Below are positions 32,566 to 43,588 of a stretch of DNA of 64,000 nt, piece after piece. The notes beneath the pieces were generated by a model. The model saw nothing but the letters and a program-made list of their open reading frames with translations. It did no database searches and was not told the origin of the DNA. Position numbers and translations under genes: made by a program. The first letter of the stretch is position 1. Each line of letters starts with the position of its first letter. Where the stretch lies: positions 2,480,001 to 2,544,000 of the forward strand of contig NZ_CP082322.1 of the NCBI RefSeq assembly GCF_019884725.1. Reading direction: 5' to 3'. The stretch is from Leucobacter tenebrionis (GTDB taxonomy: Bacteria > Actinomycetota > Actinomycetes > Actinomycetales > Microbacteriaceae).

Positions 32566-32654
32566 GATCGGGGTCACTTTCGTGCGTGTCGCAGATTCGG
32601 GGTCGTTTTCGTGCGTGTCGCCGACCGCGACACGCACGAAACTGACCCCGAATC
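32566..32654. repeat. three copies of a 28-bp repeat, two direct and one inverted
   Basis: Copies at 32566-32592, 32594-32621 and 32627-32654 (inverted) share GGGGTC-NN-TTTCGTGCGTGTCGC. Copies 2 and 3 form a hairpin with 26 of 28 matching positions. It is probably a terminator-like element for the HTTM operon. Confidence 0.7.
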
Positions 32655-32790
32655 GACTGCGACCTCGGTTCGGCCTCCGGTCCCGGTTCGGCTTCGACCC
32701 CGAATCGGCTTCCGGCCGCGGTACGGCCCGGCCGGGCGCTGCTCGGCTACGCTGTGAACGACGAGAGTCCGACACGCGAGGAGCGAGCGC

Positions 32791-34446
32791 ATGGGTGAAC
32801 CACTGACCGAGGAGCAGATCCAGACGGTGCGGGAGGGCTACCCGGGCTCCACCGAGGGCGGTGCGACGATGCTCGCCCTCGGGGCGCTCGTGAACGGCGA
32901 GCCCCTTGCGGACGTGCAGATCACGATCCCGCTCGGCATGCTGAACCGGCACGGCCTCATCGCCGGGGCGACCGGTACGGGCAAGACGCGCACGCTGCAG
33001 GTGCTCGCCGAGCAGGTGGCGGCTCACGGTGTGCCGGTGTTCGCCGCGGATATCAAGGGCGACCTCTCGGGCATCGCGGTTGCGGGGGAGCCGAACGAGA
33101 AGCTCCTGGCCCGCACCGCCGGCATCGGGCAGGACTGGCAGCCCCGCGCCTCGCCGACCGAGTTCTTCACGCTCGGCGGTATGGGCATTGGCGTGCCGAT
33201 CCGCACCACGATCGAGAAGTTCGGATCGGTGATGCTCGCCAAGGTGCTCGGGCTCAACCAGACGCAGGAGTCGAGCCTCGGCCTCATCTTCTACTACGCC
33301 CGCGAGCAGGGGCTGCCGCTCGTGGGCCTCGACGATCTGCAGGCGCTGCTGGCCTACCTCACGGGGGACGAGGGAAAGGCGGAGATCGCACGGATCGGCG
33401 GTCTTTCCCGGCAGACGGTCGGGGTGATCCAGCGCAACGTCATCGCGTTCGCGGCCGAGGGAGCCGGCGCCTTCTTCGGCGAGCCCGCCTTCGACACGGC
33501 CGATCTGCTGCGCACCGTCGTGGACGCCGACGGGACGGAGCGCGGGATCGTGAATCTGCTCGAGGTGCCGGGAGTGCAGGATCGGCCCGCGCTGTTCTCG
33601 ACCTTCCTCATGTTCCTGCTCTCCGAGCTCTTCGAGACGCTGCCCGAGGTGGGGGATCAGGACAAGCCGAAACTCGTGTTCTTCTTCGACGAGGCGCATC
33701 TGCTCTTCGCCGACGCGTCGAAGGCGTTCCTGCAGCAGATCACGCAGACGGTGCGCCTCATCCGCTCCAAGGGAGTCGGGGTGTTCTTCGTCACTCAGAC
33801 ACCGAAGGACGTGCCGGGAGACGTGCTCGCTCAGCTCGGCTCGCGCGTGCAGCACGCGCTGCGGGCGCACACACCCGACGACGCGAAGGCCCTCAAGGCG
33901 ACCGTCTCGACGTACCCGACGTCAGGGTACGAGCTCGCCGAGGTGCTGCAGTCGCTCGGCACGGGCGAGGCGGTCGTGACGGTGATGGGGGAGAAGGGTG
34001 CGCCGACTCCCGTGGCGTGGACGCGATTGCGCGCGCCGCAGGGAGCGATGGATCCCGCGCCGCCGGTGACCGTGCAGGCGACGGTGCTGGTGTCGCCGCT
34101 GCAGCCGAAGTACGGCGAGGCCGTGGACGAGCGGTCGGCCGAGGAGATTCTCGAGGAACGGGCGGCGGAGGCGGAGGCCGCCCGGGCCGAGGAGGAGGCC
34201 AGGATCGCGGCCGAGAAGGAGGCCGCAGCCGCAGCGAAGGAGGCCGAGAAGGCCGCCGCGGCTGCTGAGCGGAAGGCCGAGCGCGAGGCCGCCGCCGCGG
34301 CGCGGAAGCGCGAGCAGGAGGAGGCCAGGCGCGAGCGCGAGCGGGCCGCGGCTGCGAAGAAGGCCGCGGATCGGGTCGGGTCGGTGGTGACCTCGGGCGT
34401 GCGCACCGTGGTGAACCAGGTGCTGCGCAACCTCTTCAAGAAGTAG
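32791..34446 (+). CDS. HerA-like ATPase, DUF853 family
   Basis: The 551-aa protein has Walker A GATGTGKT (near residue 58), Walker B LVFFFDEAHLLF (near 293) and the family segment IKGDLSGIA. This is the DUF853 (YjgR) branch of HerA/FtsK-type ATPases. The C-terminal 110 residues are an Ala/Glu/Lys/Arg coiled coil (EKEAAAAAKEAEKAAAAAER). The biochemical role of DUF853 proteins is not settled. TACGCT near 32745 is a possible -10, and GAGGAG precedes the ATG. Confidence 0.88.
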   Translation: MGEPLTEEQIQTVREGYPGSTEGGATMLALGALVNGEPLADVQITIPLGMLNRHGLIAGATGTGKTRTLQVLAEQVAAHGVPVFAADIKGDLSGIAVAGEPNEKLLARTAGIGQDWQPRASPTEFFTLGGMGIGVPIRTTIEKFGSVMLAKVLGLNQTQESSLGLIFYYAREQGLPLVGLDDLQALLAYLTGDEGKAEIARIGGLSRQTVGVIQRNVIAFAAEGAGAFFGEPAFDTADLLRTVVDADGTERGIVNLLEVPGVQDRPALFSTFLMFLLSELFETLPEVGDQDKPKLVFFFDEAHLLFADASKAFLQQITQTVRLIRSKGVGVFFVTQTPKDVPGDVLAQLGSRVQHALRAHTPDDAKALKATVSTYPTSGYELAEVLQSLGTGEAVVTVMGEKGAPTPVAWTRLRAPQGAMDPAPPVTVQATVLVSPLQPKYGEAVDERSAEEILEERAAEAEAARAEEEARIAAEKEAAAAAKEAEKAAAAAERKAEREAAAAARKREQEEARRERERAAAAKKAADRVGSVVTSGVRTVVNQVLRNLFKK

Positions 34447-34453
34447 GTGATCT

Positions 34454-34480
34454 CGTCCCCTGAGCTTGCCGAAGGGGCGG
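34454..34480. repeat. CCCCTGAGCTTGCCGAAGGGG intergenic repeat, copy A (core only)
   Basis: CCCCT and AGGGG pair around GAGCTTGCCGA. The same hairpin core with CTGAGTCTGTCGAAG appears at 51121-51157. Elements of this type are common between genes in actinobacteria. Confidence 0.5.
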
Positions 34481-34486
34481 ACGTTT

Positions 34487-34543
34487 CGAGATGACGCGTA
34501 CGGCCCTTCCGACGGCCCCGGAGGGGCGGCACGCGTCATCTCG
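34487..34543. repeat. ATGACGCGT-family inverted repeat, copy 2
   Basis: CGAGATGACGCGT (34487-34499) and ACGCGTCATCTCG (34531-34543) are perfect complements, with further GGCCC/GGGGC pairing inside. It closes the HerA-like gene and matches the element at 21854. Confidence 0.75.
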
Positions 34544-34609
34544 ATGCGGGATCGGGATCGCTCCCTGAGCCTGTTGCCGGGCGGTCCCGTAAATGTCCGA
34601 GGCTGCCGT

Positions 34610-34615
34610 TAGGCT
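34610..34615 (+). promoter_or_regulatory. -10 box of radA, leaderless
   Basis: TAGGCT is followed by CGCCGC and the radA ATG at 34622. Confidence 0.55.
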
Positions 34616-34621
34616 CGCCGC

Positions 34622-35944
34622 ATGGCGAAAACGATCAGCGCGTACGTGTGCACCGAGTGCGGATGGCAGACCTCGAAGTGGGTCGGGCGCTGCGGGGAGT
34701 GCCAGCAGTGGGGCACTGTCGAGGAGCGCGCGGCAGCGGGGGCCTCGCTCGCCCGCACGACTCGGGCCGTGGCACCGGGGGCGGGTCGCGAGGCGCGTCC
34801 CATCACGGAGCTGACGGGGGAGTCGGTGCAGCACCGGCAGACGGGCATCGGAGAGCTGGATCGGGTGCTCGGCGGCGGCGTCGTGCCGGGGGCGGCGATC
34901 CTGTTCTCGGGCGAACCCGGCGTGGGCAAGTCGACCCTGCTGCTCGATGCCGCGGCGCGGGCCGCCTCCTCGGGCGCCCGGGTGCTGTACGCGAGCGGCG
35001 AGGAGTCGACGGGGCAGATCCGCATGCGCGCCGAGCGCACGGGGGCGCTGCACGACACCCTCTTCCTCGCGGCCGAGACCGATCTCGCGACCGTGCTCGG
35101 TCATATCGAGGCGGTCGATCCCGCGCTCGTGATCGTCGATTCGGTGCAGACGCTCGCGAGCGGCGAGATCGACGGATCCGCGGGCGGCCCCGCGCAGGTG
35201 CGGGAGGTCGCGTCGGCGCTCATCAGGGTGGCGAAGGGACGGGGCACCCCGGTGATCCTCGTCGGGCACGTCACGAAGGACGGCTCGGTGGCGGGGCCGC
35301 GCCTGCTCGAGCACCTCGTCGACGTGGTCTGCCACTTCGAGGGCGACCGGCAGACCTCGCTTCGATTCCTGCGCACGCTCAAGAACCGCTTCGGGCCGAC
35401 TGACGAGGTGGGCTGCTTCGAGATGCAGGATCGCGGTATCGCCGAGGTACCCGACCCGAGCGGGCTGTTCCTCAGCCGGTCGGCGGCCCCCGTGAGCGGC
35501 ACCTGCGCCACCGTGGCCATGGAGGGGCGGAGGGCGTTGCCCGTGGAGGTGCAGGCACTCGTCGCGAAGAGCGCGACTCCCAACCCGCGACGCGTGACCA
35601 GCGGCGTCGACCCCTCTCGTGTGGCGATGATCCTCGCCGTGCTCGAGCGCAGGGTCGGCGCGCGGCTGCACGACCAGGACGTGTACGTGTCGACCGTCGG
35701 CGGGGTCAAGCTCGTCGAGCCGGCCGCCGACCTCGCGATCGCGCTCGCGGTTCTCTCCGCCATCACGGACCGGCCGCTGCCGCACGATCTCGCGGCCTTC
35801 GGCGAGATCAGCCTCGCCGGCGAGGTGCGACCCGTCGTGGCAGGCGGGCAGCGTGCGAGCGAGGGAGCCCGACTCGGTTACACCCGAGTGGTCGACGCGG
35901 CCGCCGAGACGCTCCAGAACGCCCGTAAGCAGGCCGGGTTGTGA
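34622..35944 (+). CDS. radA: DNA repair ATPase RadA/Sms
   Basis: The 440-aa protein has a zinc finger (CTEC then CGEC, residues 11-28), a RecA-like ATPase with Walker A GEPGVGKST (near 98), the RadA-specific KNRFG motif, and a C-terminal Lon-protease-like domain with no protease active-site evidence. It drives branch migration of recombination intermediates. Length is slightly short of the usual 450-460 aa. The start has a -10 box 6 nt upstream and no ribosome-binding site. Confidence 0.96.
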   Translation: MAKTISAYVCTECGWQTSKWVGRCGECQQWGTVEERAAAGASLARTTRAVAPGAGREARPITELTGESVQHRQTGIGELDRVLGGGVVPGAAILFSGEPGVGKSTLLLDAAARAASSGARVLYASGEESTGQIRMRAERTGALHDTLFLAAETDLATVLGHIEAVDPALVIVDSVQTLASGEIDGSAGGPAQVREVASALIRVAKGRGTPVILVGHVTKDGSVAGPRLLEHLVDVVCHFEGDRQTSLRFLRTLKNRFGPTDEVGCFEMQDRGIAEVPDPSGLFLSRSAAPVSGTCATVAMEGRRALPVEVQALVAKSATPNPRRVTSGVDPSRVAMILAVLERRVGARLHDQDVYVSTVGGVKLVEPAADLAIALAVLSAITDRPLPHDLAAFGEISLAGEVRPVVAGGQRASEGARLGYTRVVDAAAETLQNARKQAGL

Positions 35945-36029
35945 CGGAGGAACCGCTCGCGCGCTCCATCGGGTTCGACCGGGCTGCGGGGCGGCGGACG
36001 GCGGGGGCGCCGGCCCTCTCGGGGAGGGG

Positions 36030-36035
36030 TAGACT
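36030..36035 (+). promoter_or_regulatory. -10 box of mqo, leaderless or nearly so
   Basis: TAGACT lies 8 nt before the GTG at 36044, so a transcript would begin within a base or two of the start codon. Confidence 0.5.
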
Positions 36036-36043
36036 GGGCGACC

Positions 36044-37546
36044 GTGAGTAAGAACACGGTAGACGTCGTCCTCGTCGGCGGTGGCGTAATGAGCGCCACG
36101 CTTGGCACCCTGATCAAGCAGGTCCAGCCCGACTGGTCGATCGAGATCTTCGAATCCCGCTCCCAGGTTGCGACCGAGAGCAGCAACGCCTGGAACAACG
36201 CGGGCACCGGCCACGCCGCGCTCTGCGAGCTCAACTACATGCCTGAGGGCAAGGACGGCAGTCTTTCTGCGTCCAAGGCCATCGACATCAACGAGCAGTT
36301 CCAGCTGTCGCGGCAGTGGTGGTCGTCGCTCGTCAAGCAGGGCGTGCTGCGCAATCCCTCATCGTTCATCAATGCCACCCCGCACATGACCTTCGTGCGC
36401 GGCGAGGCGAACGTCGACTACCTTCGTCGGCGCTATGAGCTGCTGAAGAGCGAGCCCCTGTTCTCCGACATGGAGTTCAGCGAGGATCCCGCGCAGATCG
36501 CCGAGTGGGCGCCCCTGCTCGTCGACCGCCGCGCCAAGGACGAGGTCTTCGCGGCCACACGCTCAGAGAGCGGTACCGATGTCGACTTCGGCGCCGTCAC
36601 CCGTCAGCTCATCGACCACCTCGTGACCGAGGGTGCCGGTCTGCACCTCGAGCAGCGCGTCTCCAAGCTGCGTCGTCAGGCCGACGGCACCTGGAACGTG
36701 CACGTCGAGAACCTCTCCGGCCACGGCCGCACCATCGTCAACGCCAAGTTCGTGTTCGTGGGCGCCGGCGGCGGTGCGCTGCCCCTGCTGCAGACCTCGG
36801 GCATCCCCGAGATCAAGGGCTTCGGCGGCTTCCCGATCAGCGGCAAGTTCCTCAAGTGCGACAACCCCGAGATCGTGAAGCAGCACCGCGCCAAGGTGTA
36901 CGGCAAGGCCGCGGTGGGCGCACCCCCCATGTCGGTGCCCCACCTCGACACCCGCATCGTCGACGGCAAGGAGAGCCTGCTCTTCGGCCCCTACGCCGGG
37001 TTCAGCCCCAACTTCCTGAAGAAGGGCTCGTGGTGGGACCTGCCGGGATCCGTGCGCGCCCACAACCTCGGCCCCATGCTCAAGGTCGGCCTCACCGAGT
37101 TCTCGCTCGAGAAGTACCTCCTCGGCGAGGTGCTCGCGAGCCGCGAGAAGCAGATGGCGTCGCTGCGCGAGTACATGCCCACCGCCCGCACCGAGGACTG
37201 GGAGATGATCACCGCGGGCCAGCGCGTGCAGGTCATGAAGAAGGACCCCCAGAAGGGCGGCATCCTCCAGTTCGGCACCGAGGTCATCACGGGCGCCGAG
37301 GGCTCGATCGCGGGCCTGCTCGGCGCTTCGCCCGGTGCTTCGACCGCGGTGCACGCCATGGTCGGGGTGCTGCAGCGCTGCTTCCCCGAGCAGTTCGAGC
37401 AGCGCTGGAAGAGCGCCTTCAAGCAGCAGATCCCCGCGCTCGGCGAGGGGGTCAACGGTGATGCCGCGGCGGCAGCGGCGACGCTCGCCGAGACCGCAGA
37501 GGTGCTCGGCCTCGCGCCGGCGGCGCAGTCCGGGGTCGGGGCTTAA
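36044..37546 (+). CDS. mqo: malate:quinone oxidoreductase
   Basis: The 500-aa FAD enzyme begins with VDVVLVGGGVMSATLGTL, the dinucleotide-binding fold. It has the Mqo signatures SSNAWNNAGTGHAALCELNY, FVFVGAGGGALPLLQ and GASPGASTAVHAM. As a peripheral membrane protein it oxidises malate to oxaloacetate and passes electrons to menaquinone, serving the citric acid cycle alongside or instead of NAD-malate dehydrogenase. Codon use is more biased than in its neighbours, which fits high expression. A hairpin with TTCG follows the stop. Confidence 0.96.
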   Translation: MSKNTVDVVLVGGGVMSATLGTLIKQVQPDWSIEIFESRSQVATESSNAWNNAGTGHAALCELNYMPEGKDGSLSASKAIDINEQFQLSRQWWSSLVKQGVLRNPSSFINATPHMTFVRGEANVDYLRRRYELLKSEPLFSDMEFSEDPAQIAEWAPLLVDRRAKDEVFAATRSESGTDVDFGAVTRQLIDHLVTEGAGLHLEQRVSKLRRQADGTWNVHVENLSGHGRTIVNAKFVFVGAGGGALPLLQTSGIPEIKGFGGFPISGKFLKCDNPEIVKQHRAKVYGKAAVGAPPMSVPHLDTRIVDGKESLLFGPYAGFSPNFLKKGSWWDLPGSVRAHNLGPMLKVGLTEFSLEKYLLGEVLASREKQMASLREYMPTARTEDWEMITAGQRVQVMKKDPQKGGILQFGTEVITGAEGSIAGLLGASPGASTAVHAMVGVLQRCFPEQFEQRWKSAFKQQIPALGEGVNGDAAAAAATLAETAEVLGLAPAAQSGVGA

Positions 37547-37588
37547 CCGGCATCAGACCGCGGTCGGGTCCACCGACCTACTTGCACG

Positions 37589-37612
37589 GAGGGCGTCCGA
37601 GAGGGCGCCCTC
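37589..37612 (+). terminator. terminator after mqo
   Basis: GAGGGCG and CGCCCTC pair around a 10-nt loop and TTCGCGTT follows. Confidence 0.6.
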
Positions 37613-37700
37613 TTCGCGTTCCAGGGGTCGGGCGTCTCGCCCCCGCGCCACCGAGCCGCTCCACCGAGCCGCGCCCAGGCGCCCCCGCCTTTACCTAGCC

Positions 37701-37764
37701 GCACCGATCGGCCTTCAAACACACCGAAACCCGCAATCCGGTGTGCTTGAAGGTCGATCGGTGC
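37701..37764. repeat. 26-bp-arm palindrome, copy 2 of the family at 14069
   Basis: Arms 37701-37726 and 37739-37764 match at 24 of 26 positions around a 12-nt centre. The left arm contains GCCTTCAAACACACCG. As at 14069, C-rich sequence precedes it and G-rich tandem repeats follow. Confidence 0.85.
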
Positions 37765-37827
37765 GCGGAGGTGTGGGGGAGAGCAGGAGGGGCGGCCGGC
37801 GCGGGGAAAGTTGCGGAAGGGGGAAAA

Positions 37828-37899
37828 CGGCGGGCGCGGGGAAAGCGGCGGGCGCGGGGAAAGCGGCGGGCGCCGGGAAAATGGCGGGCGCCGGGAAAG
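37828..37899. repeat. 18-bp G-rich tandem repeat, four units
   Basis: Units start at 37828, 37846, 37864 and 37882, with consensus CGGCGGGCGCGGGGAAAG. They run up to the stop of the minus-strand HAD gene at 37911. G-runs of three and four could fold as a G-quadruplex on the plus strand. Confidence 0.8.
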
Positions 37900-37910
37900 C
37901 TGGGTCAGGA

Positions 37911-38675
37911 TCAGCAGGCGAGCAGGCGTTCGAGGTAGTCGGCGGTGTCCTCCCAGCCCTCGACCTCGTGGCAGGCCACGCCGAGCGCCTTCACCGGGTA
38001 GTCGTTGCCGTCGGGATCGAGCCGGTCGCCCACGAACAGCATGTCGTCGAGCGCGATCCCCGTGTGCGCCTCGAGCTTGCGCATGCCGTAGGCCTTGTCG
38101 ATCCCGCGCCGCGTGATGTCGACCGAGGTCGAGCCGCCGCTGCGCACCTCGAGCCCGGGCAGTCGATCCGCCACCGCCGCGCGCAGCGCGCTCTTCTTCG
38201 CTCCGTCGGGGTCCCACTCCTGCTTGGCGCTGACGGGGGCGCGCTGCCCGAGAGCGGAGAAGGTGACCTGCGATCCGCGATCCTCGAGGATCTCACCCCA
38301 GGGCTCGGCCTCCCACAGTCCCAGCCGCTCGGCTTCCTCGGTGAGCGCGGTGAGCGCGGCGTCGCGCTCCTCGGGGGAGAGGTTCTCGCGGTAGACGGTG
38401 ACCCAGCGGCCGCCCTCGCGCCGTTCGTAGCGGGTGCCGCAGGTCGGCAGCAGGTGCAGGCGCTCGAGGGCGGCCTCGTCGACGTCCTCGAACGCGTCGA
38501 GCCGGTCGACCAGCTGCGTCTGGAACTGCTCGAAGTTGCCTCCCGAGATCACGGCGACGGCGGTGCGACCGAGCAACCGCGCGAACACGGCGAGCATGCG
38601 CGGGTCGACCGGGGATTTCGAGGGTGCCAGGGTGTCGTCGAGGTCGAATGCGATGAGGCGGGGCAGCTCGGTCAT
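37911..38675 (-). CDS. HAD-IIB family phosphatase (phosphomannomutase/sucrose-phosphatase-like)
   Basis: The 254-aa protein has HAD motif I as FDLDDTLAPS (near residue 9), motif II in VISGG (near 42), a cap domain, and motif III/IV as FVGDRLDPDGNDYPV near 215. These are class IIB phosphatase features, as in trehalose-phosphate phosphatase and eukaryotic-type phosphomannomutase. The substrate is probably a sugar phosphate. The ATG follows GGAAGGA. It is divergent from argF, with only 44 bp between the starts. Confidence 0.87.
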   Translation of the reverse strand: MTELPRLIAFDLDDTLAPSKSPVDPRMLAVFARLLGRTAVAVISGGNFEQFQTQLVDRLDAFEDVDEAALERLHLLPTCGTRYERREGGRWVTVYRENLSPEERDAALTALTEEAERLGLWEAEPWGEILEDRGSQVTFSALGQRAPVSAKQEWDPDGAKKSALRAAVADRLPGLEVRSGGSTSVDITRRGIDKAYGMRKLEAHTGIALDDMLFVGDRLDPDGNDYPVKALGVACHEVEGWEDTADYLERLLAC

Positions 38676-38707
38676 GGCCCCTATCCTTCCACGGCGTCGA
38701 CAGCTAC

Positions 38708-38713
38708 TAGGCT
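38708..38713 (+). promoter_or_regulatory. -10 box of argF, leaderless
   Basis: TAGGCT is followed by TGAAGC and the argF GTG at 38720. Confidence 0.6.
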
Positions 38714-38716
38714 TGA

Positions 38717-39643
<927 letters not shown>

Positions 39644-39696
39644 GGCGCGGCGACCGGGGGCCGCCCATCGCAGGGCCCCGGAACCCGGCCGAAAGG

Positions 39697-41154
<1,458 letters not shown>

Positions 41155-41195
41155 TCCGCCAGCAGGATCGACGCAGCTATCGAATGGGGGATCGA

Positions 41196-42224
41196 ATGCG
41201 CGCACGCAATGCACTGCTGACCGTCGCCGCGACCGTCGTGCTGGGACTCGGGCTCGCCGGCTGCGGAGGAGGGGCGGATCCGGAGCCCACCGAGAGCACC
41301 CCCACCGCGACGCCGGAGCCCGCGACCGAGGTCATCGAGGTCGCTCCGTTCACCGAGGACGGCACGACGGCCGATGGGTGGAGCGTCGATGACAGCACTC
41401 TCGCGGGCGGCTACGCGATCCCCGCAGACACCTGCCGCGCCTCCGAGCACGGAGCGGGCGAGAACACCATCGCCTGCGGCAGCACCGCAGACGCGCTCTC
41501 GGCCTGCTGGCTCACCGAGCAGCGCGATCGGATCGCGTGCCTCGATGAGGCCGAGCCGGAGGCGACGACCCTGCGGATGATCCAGCTGGACGGCACCGCA
41601 CCGGCCCCGACCGAGGCCTCCGACGAGCCCGACCCGCTGTGGCTCGAGCTCGAGGACGGGTCGATGTTCGTCGCGGTGAACGGCGGGGCGTTCACGCCGC
41701 CGGACGGCTATCTGGTGGCCTACACCCGCCTGGACGGCGACGGTGAGCGCTTCGAGGAGCTGCTCGTGCCCGACGACGACTCGGCTCCCATCATCGATCG
41801 AGGTGAGGATCTCTGGACGGTCGCGGTGGGCGCCGACGGCGAGGGCGCGGAGAGCGTCACCACGAAGAGGGTGACCCGGGCCTGGGTGCTCGCCGGTCGC
41901 TCGCTGCCGGAGCCCGAAGCATCGGGGCCCGAGACGGCGAACGGGCGCTGGTGCGAGGCTCCGCAGAGCCACGAGGCCTACGGCTGCGTGACGATCGCCT
42001 ACCCGGACTTCACGATCGAAGAAACGGGTGAGACCTGGCCCTTCACCGGCTTCTCGGCCGAGGGCGACGGCACCATCGCCCTCAGCGCAGAGGGCGCCCC
42101 GTTCGGCACCTACTACCCGGCGGGCACCCCGATTCCGGCCGAGAGCCTCATGGGGACCGCTGACGCCCCCGAGCAGGAGCGGATCTGGAGCAGTCAGAGC
42201 GGCATGATGCTGTTCCGCGAGTGA
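41196..42224 (+). CDS. hypothetical secreted lipoprotein
   Basis: ATG 41196 follows GGGGGAT and yields a clean lipoprotein signal: MRARNALLTVAATVVLGL, then GLAGC. The 342-aa product has a Thr/Pro/Glu linker (about 25-50) and an acidic mature domain with six or more Cys, suggesting disulfides in the exported part. I recognise no family. It lies between argH and tyrS; Mycobacterium also has a lipoprotein gene next to tyrS, but similarity cannot be judged here. Confidence 0.78.
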   Translation: MRARNALLTVAATVVLGLGLAGCGGGADPEPTESTPTATPEPATEVIEVAPFTEDGTTADGWSVDDSTLAGGYAIPADTCRASEHGAGENTIACGSTADALSACWLTEQRDRIACLDEAEPEATTLRMIQLDGTAPAPTEASDEPDPLWLELEDGSMFVAVNGGAFTPPDGYLVAYTRLDGDGERFEELLVPDDDSAPIIDRGEDLWTVAVGADGEGAESVTTKRVTRAWVLAGRSLPEPEASGPETANGRWCEAPQSHEAYGCVTIAYPDFTIEETGETWPFTGFSAEGDGTIALSAEGAPFGTYYPAGTPIPAESLMGTADAPEQERIWSSQSGMMLFRE

Positions 42225-42246
42225 CGCCGAGCCGCAGCATCCGCGG

Positions 42247-42252
42247 TACGAT
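42247..42252 (+). promoter_or_regulatory. -10 box of tyrS, leaderless
   Basis: TACGAT lies 7 nt before the tyrS GTG at 42260. No T-box leader is present in the short gap. Confidence 0.55.
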
Positions 42253-42259
42253 GTGAGGC

Positions 42260-43576
42260 GTGTCTGTAGCAGAAGAACGAGCCGAGATCCTGGCCGCCCA
42301 GCGCAACGACGACAGCTTCCCCACCCTGTGGGACGAGCTGCAGTGGCGCGGGCTGGTGCACGTATCGACCGACCCCGAGGCGCTGTCAGAGCTGCTCGAG
42401 GGTGAGCCGTTCACCTATTACTGCGGCTTCGACCCGACCGCTCCCAGCCTGCACCTGGGCAACCTCGTGCAGCTGCTGCTGCTGCGCCGACTGCAGCTCA
42501 AGGGGCACAAGCCGCTCGGTCTGGTCGGCGGATCCACCGGGCTGATCGGCGATCCGCGCCCCACCGCGGAGCGGACGCTCAACAGCCGCGACACCGTGGG
42601 CGAGTGGGTGACCCGTCTGCAGGCCCAGGTGTCGCGCTTCCTCTCGGCAGAGGGAGACAACGCCGTGCGGCTCGTCAACAACCTCGACTGGACGGCGCCG
42701 CTGAGCGCGATCGACTTCCTGCGCGAGATCGGCAAGCACTTCCGCGTCGGCACCATGCTCAAGAAGGACGCGGTCGCGGCGCGCCTCAACTCGGACGAGG
42801 GGATCAGCTACACCGAGTTCAGCTACCAGGTGCTGCAGGGCTTCGACTTCCTCGAGCTCTACCGCCAGTACGACTGCGTGCTGCAGTCGGGCGGCAGCGA
42901 CCAGTGGGGCAACCTCACGAGCGGCACCGACCTCATCCGCAAGGTCGAGGGACGGTCTGCGCACGCGGTCGGCACCCCGCTCATCACGAACGCCGACGGC
43001 ACGAAGTTCGGCAAGAGCGAGGGCAACGCGATCTGGCTCGACCCCGAGATGTGCTCGCCGTACACCTTCTACCAGTTCTGGCTCAACCAGGCCGACGCCG
43101 ACGTGATCGACCGCCTGAAGGTGTTCACCTTCCTGTCGCGCGCCGAGATCGAGGACTACGAGCGCCAGGTCGCCGAGGAGCCCTTCAAGCGCGCCGCCCA
43201 GAAGCGGCTCGCGCTCGAGGTGACGACGCTGGTGCACGGAGCGGCGGCGGCCCAGGGCGCGATCGACGCATCGGAGGCGCTGTTCGGGCGCGGGGATCTC
43301 ACCGCGCTCGATGAGGCGACGCTTCGGGGAGCGGTGTCGGAGCTGCCGCAGGCGGCGGGCTCCGCGGGGGCGTCGGTGGCGCAGCTCATGGTCGAGACCG
43401 GTCTCGTCAAGAGCCTGGGCGAGGCGCGTCGCGCGATCGCTCAGGGCGGTGTCTACGTGAACAATGCGGCGGTGGAATCCGAGGATCGCGCGCTCGAGGC
43501 GGCGGATCTGCTGCACGGGCGGTTCGCCGTGCTGCGCCGCGGCAAGAAGACCCTGGCGGGGATCGTCGCGGGTTGA
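42260..43576 (+). CDS. tyrS: tyrosyl-tRNA synthetase
   Basis: The 438-aa class I synthetase has the HIGH-type motif as HLGN in PTAPSLHLGNL, the KMSKS-type loop as KFGKS, tyrosine-binding YRQYDCVLQSGGSDQWGN, and a C-terminal S4 RNA-binding domain (about 370-435). It charges tRNA-Tyr. The GTG start is fixed by the -10 box. It converges with the Lrp-family gene, with stop codons 12 nt apart. Confidence 0.96.
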   Translation: MSVAEERAEILAAQRNDDSFPTLWDELQWRGLVHVSTDPEALSELLEGEPFTYYCGFDPTAPSLHLGNLVQLLLLRRLQLKGHKPLGLVGGSTGLIGDPRPTAERTLNSRDTVGEWVTRLQAQVSRFLSAEGDNAVRLVNNLDWTAPLSAIDFLREIGKHFRVGTMLKKDAVAARLNSDEGISYTEFSYQVLQGFDFLELYRQYDCVLQSGGSDQWGNLTSGTDLIRKVEGRSAHAVGTPLITNADGTKFGKSEGNAIWLDPEMCSPYTFYQFWLNQADADVIDRLKVFTFLSRAEIEDYERQVAEEPFKRAAQKRLALEVTTLVHGAAAAQGAIDASEALFGRGDLTALDEATLRGAVSELPQAAGSAGASVAQLMVETGLVKSLGEARRAIAQGGVYVNNAAVESEDRALEAADLLHGRFAVLRRGKKTLAGIVAG

Positions 43577-43588
43577 GCACCGGAGCGC

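Noticed and set aside
37828-37899. Possible CRISPR or coding repeat in the G-rich array
   Set aside because: Units are 18 bp, contiguous and without spacers. The frames through them have no start signals and run into the antisense HAD gene.
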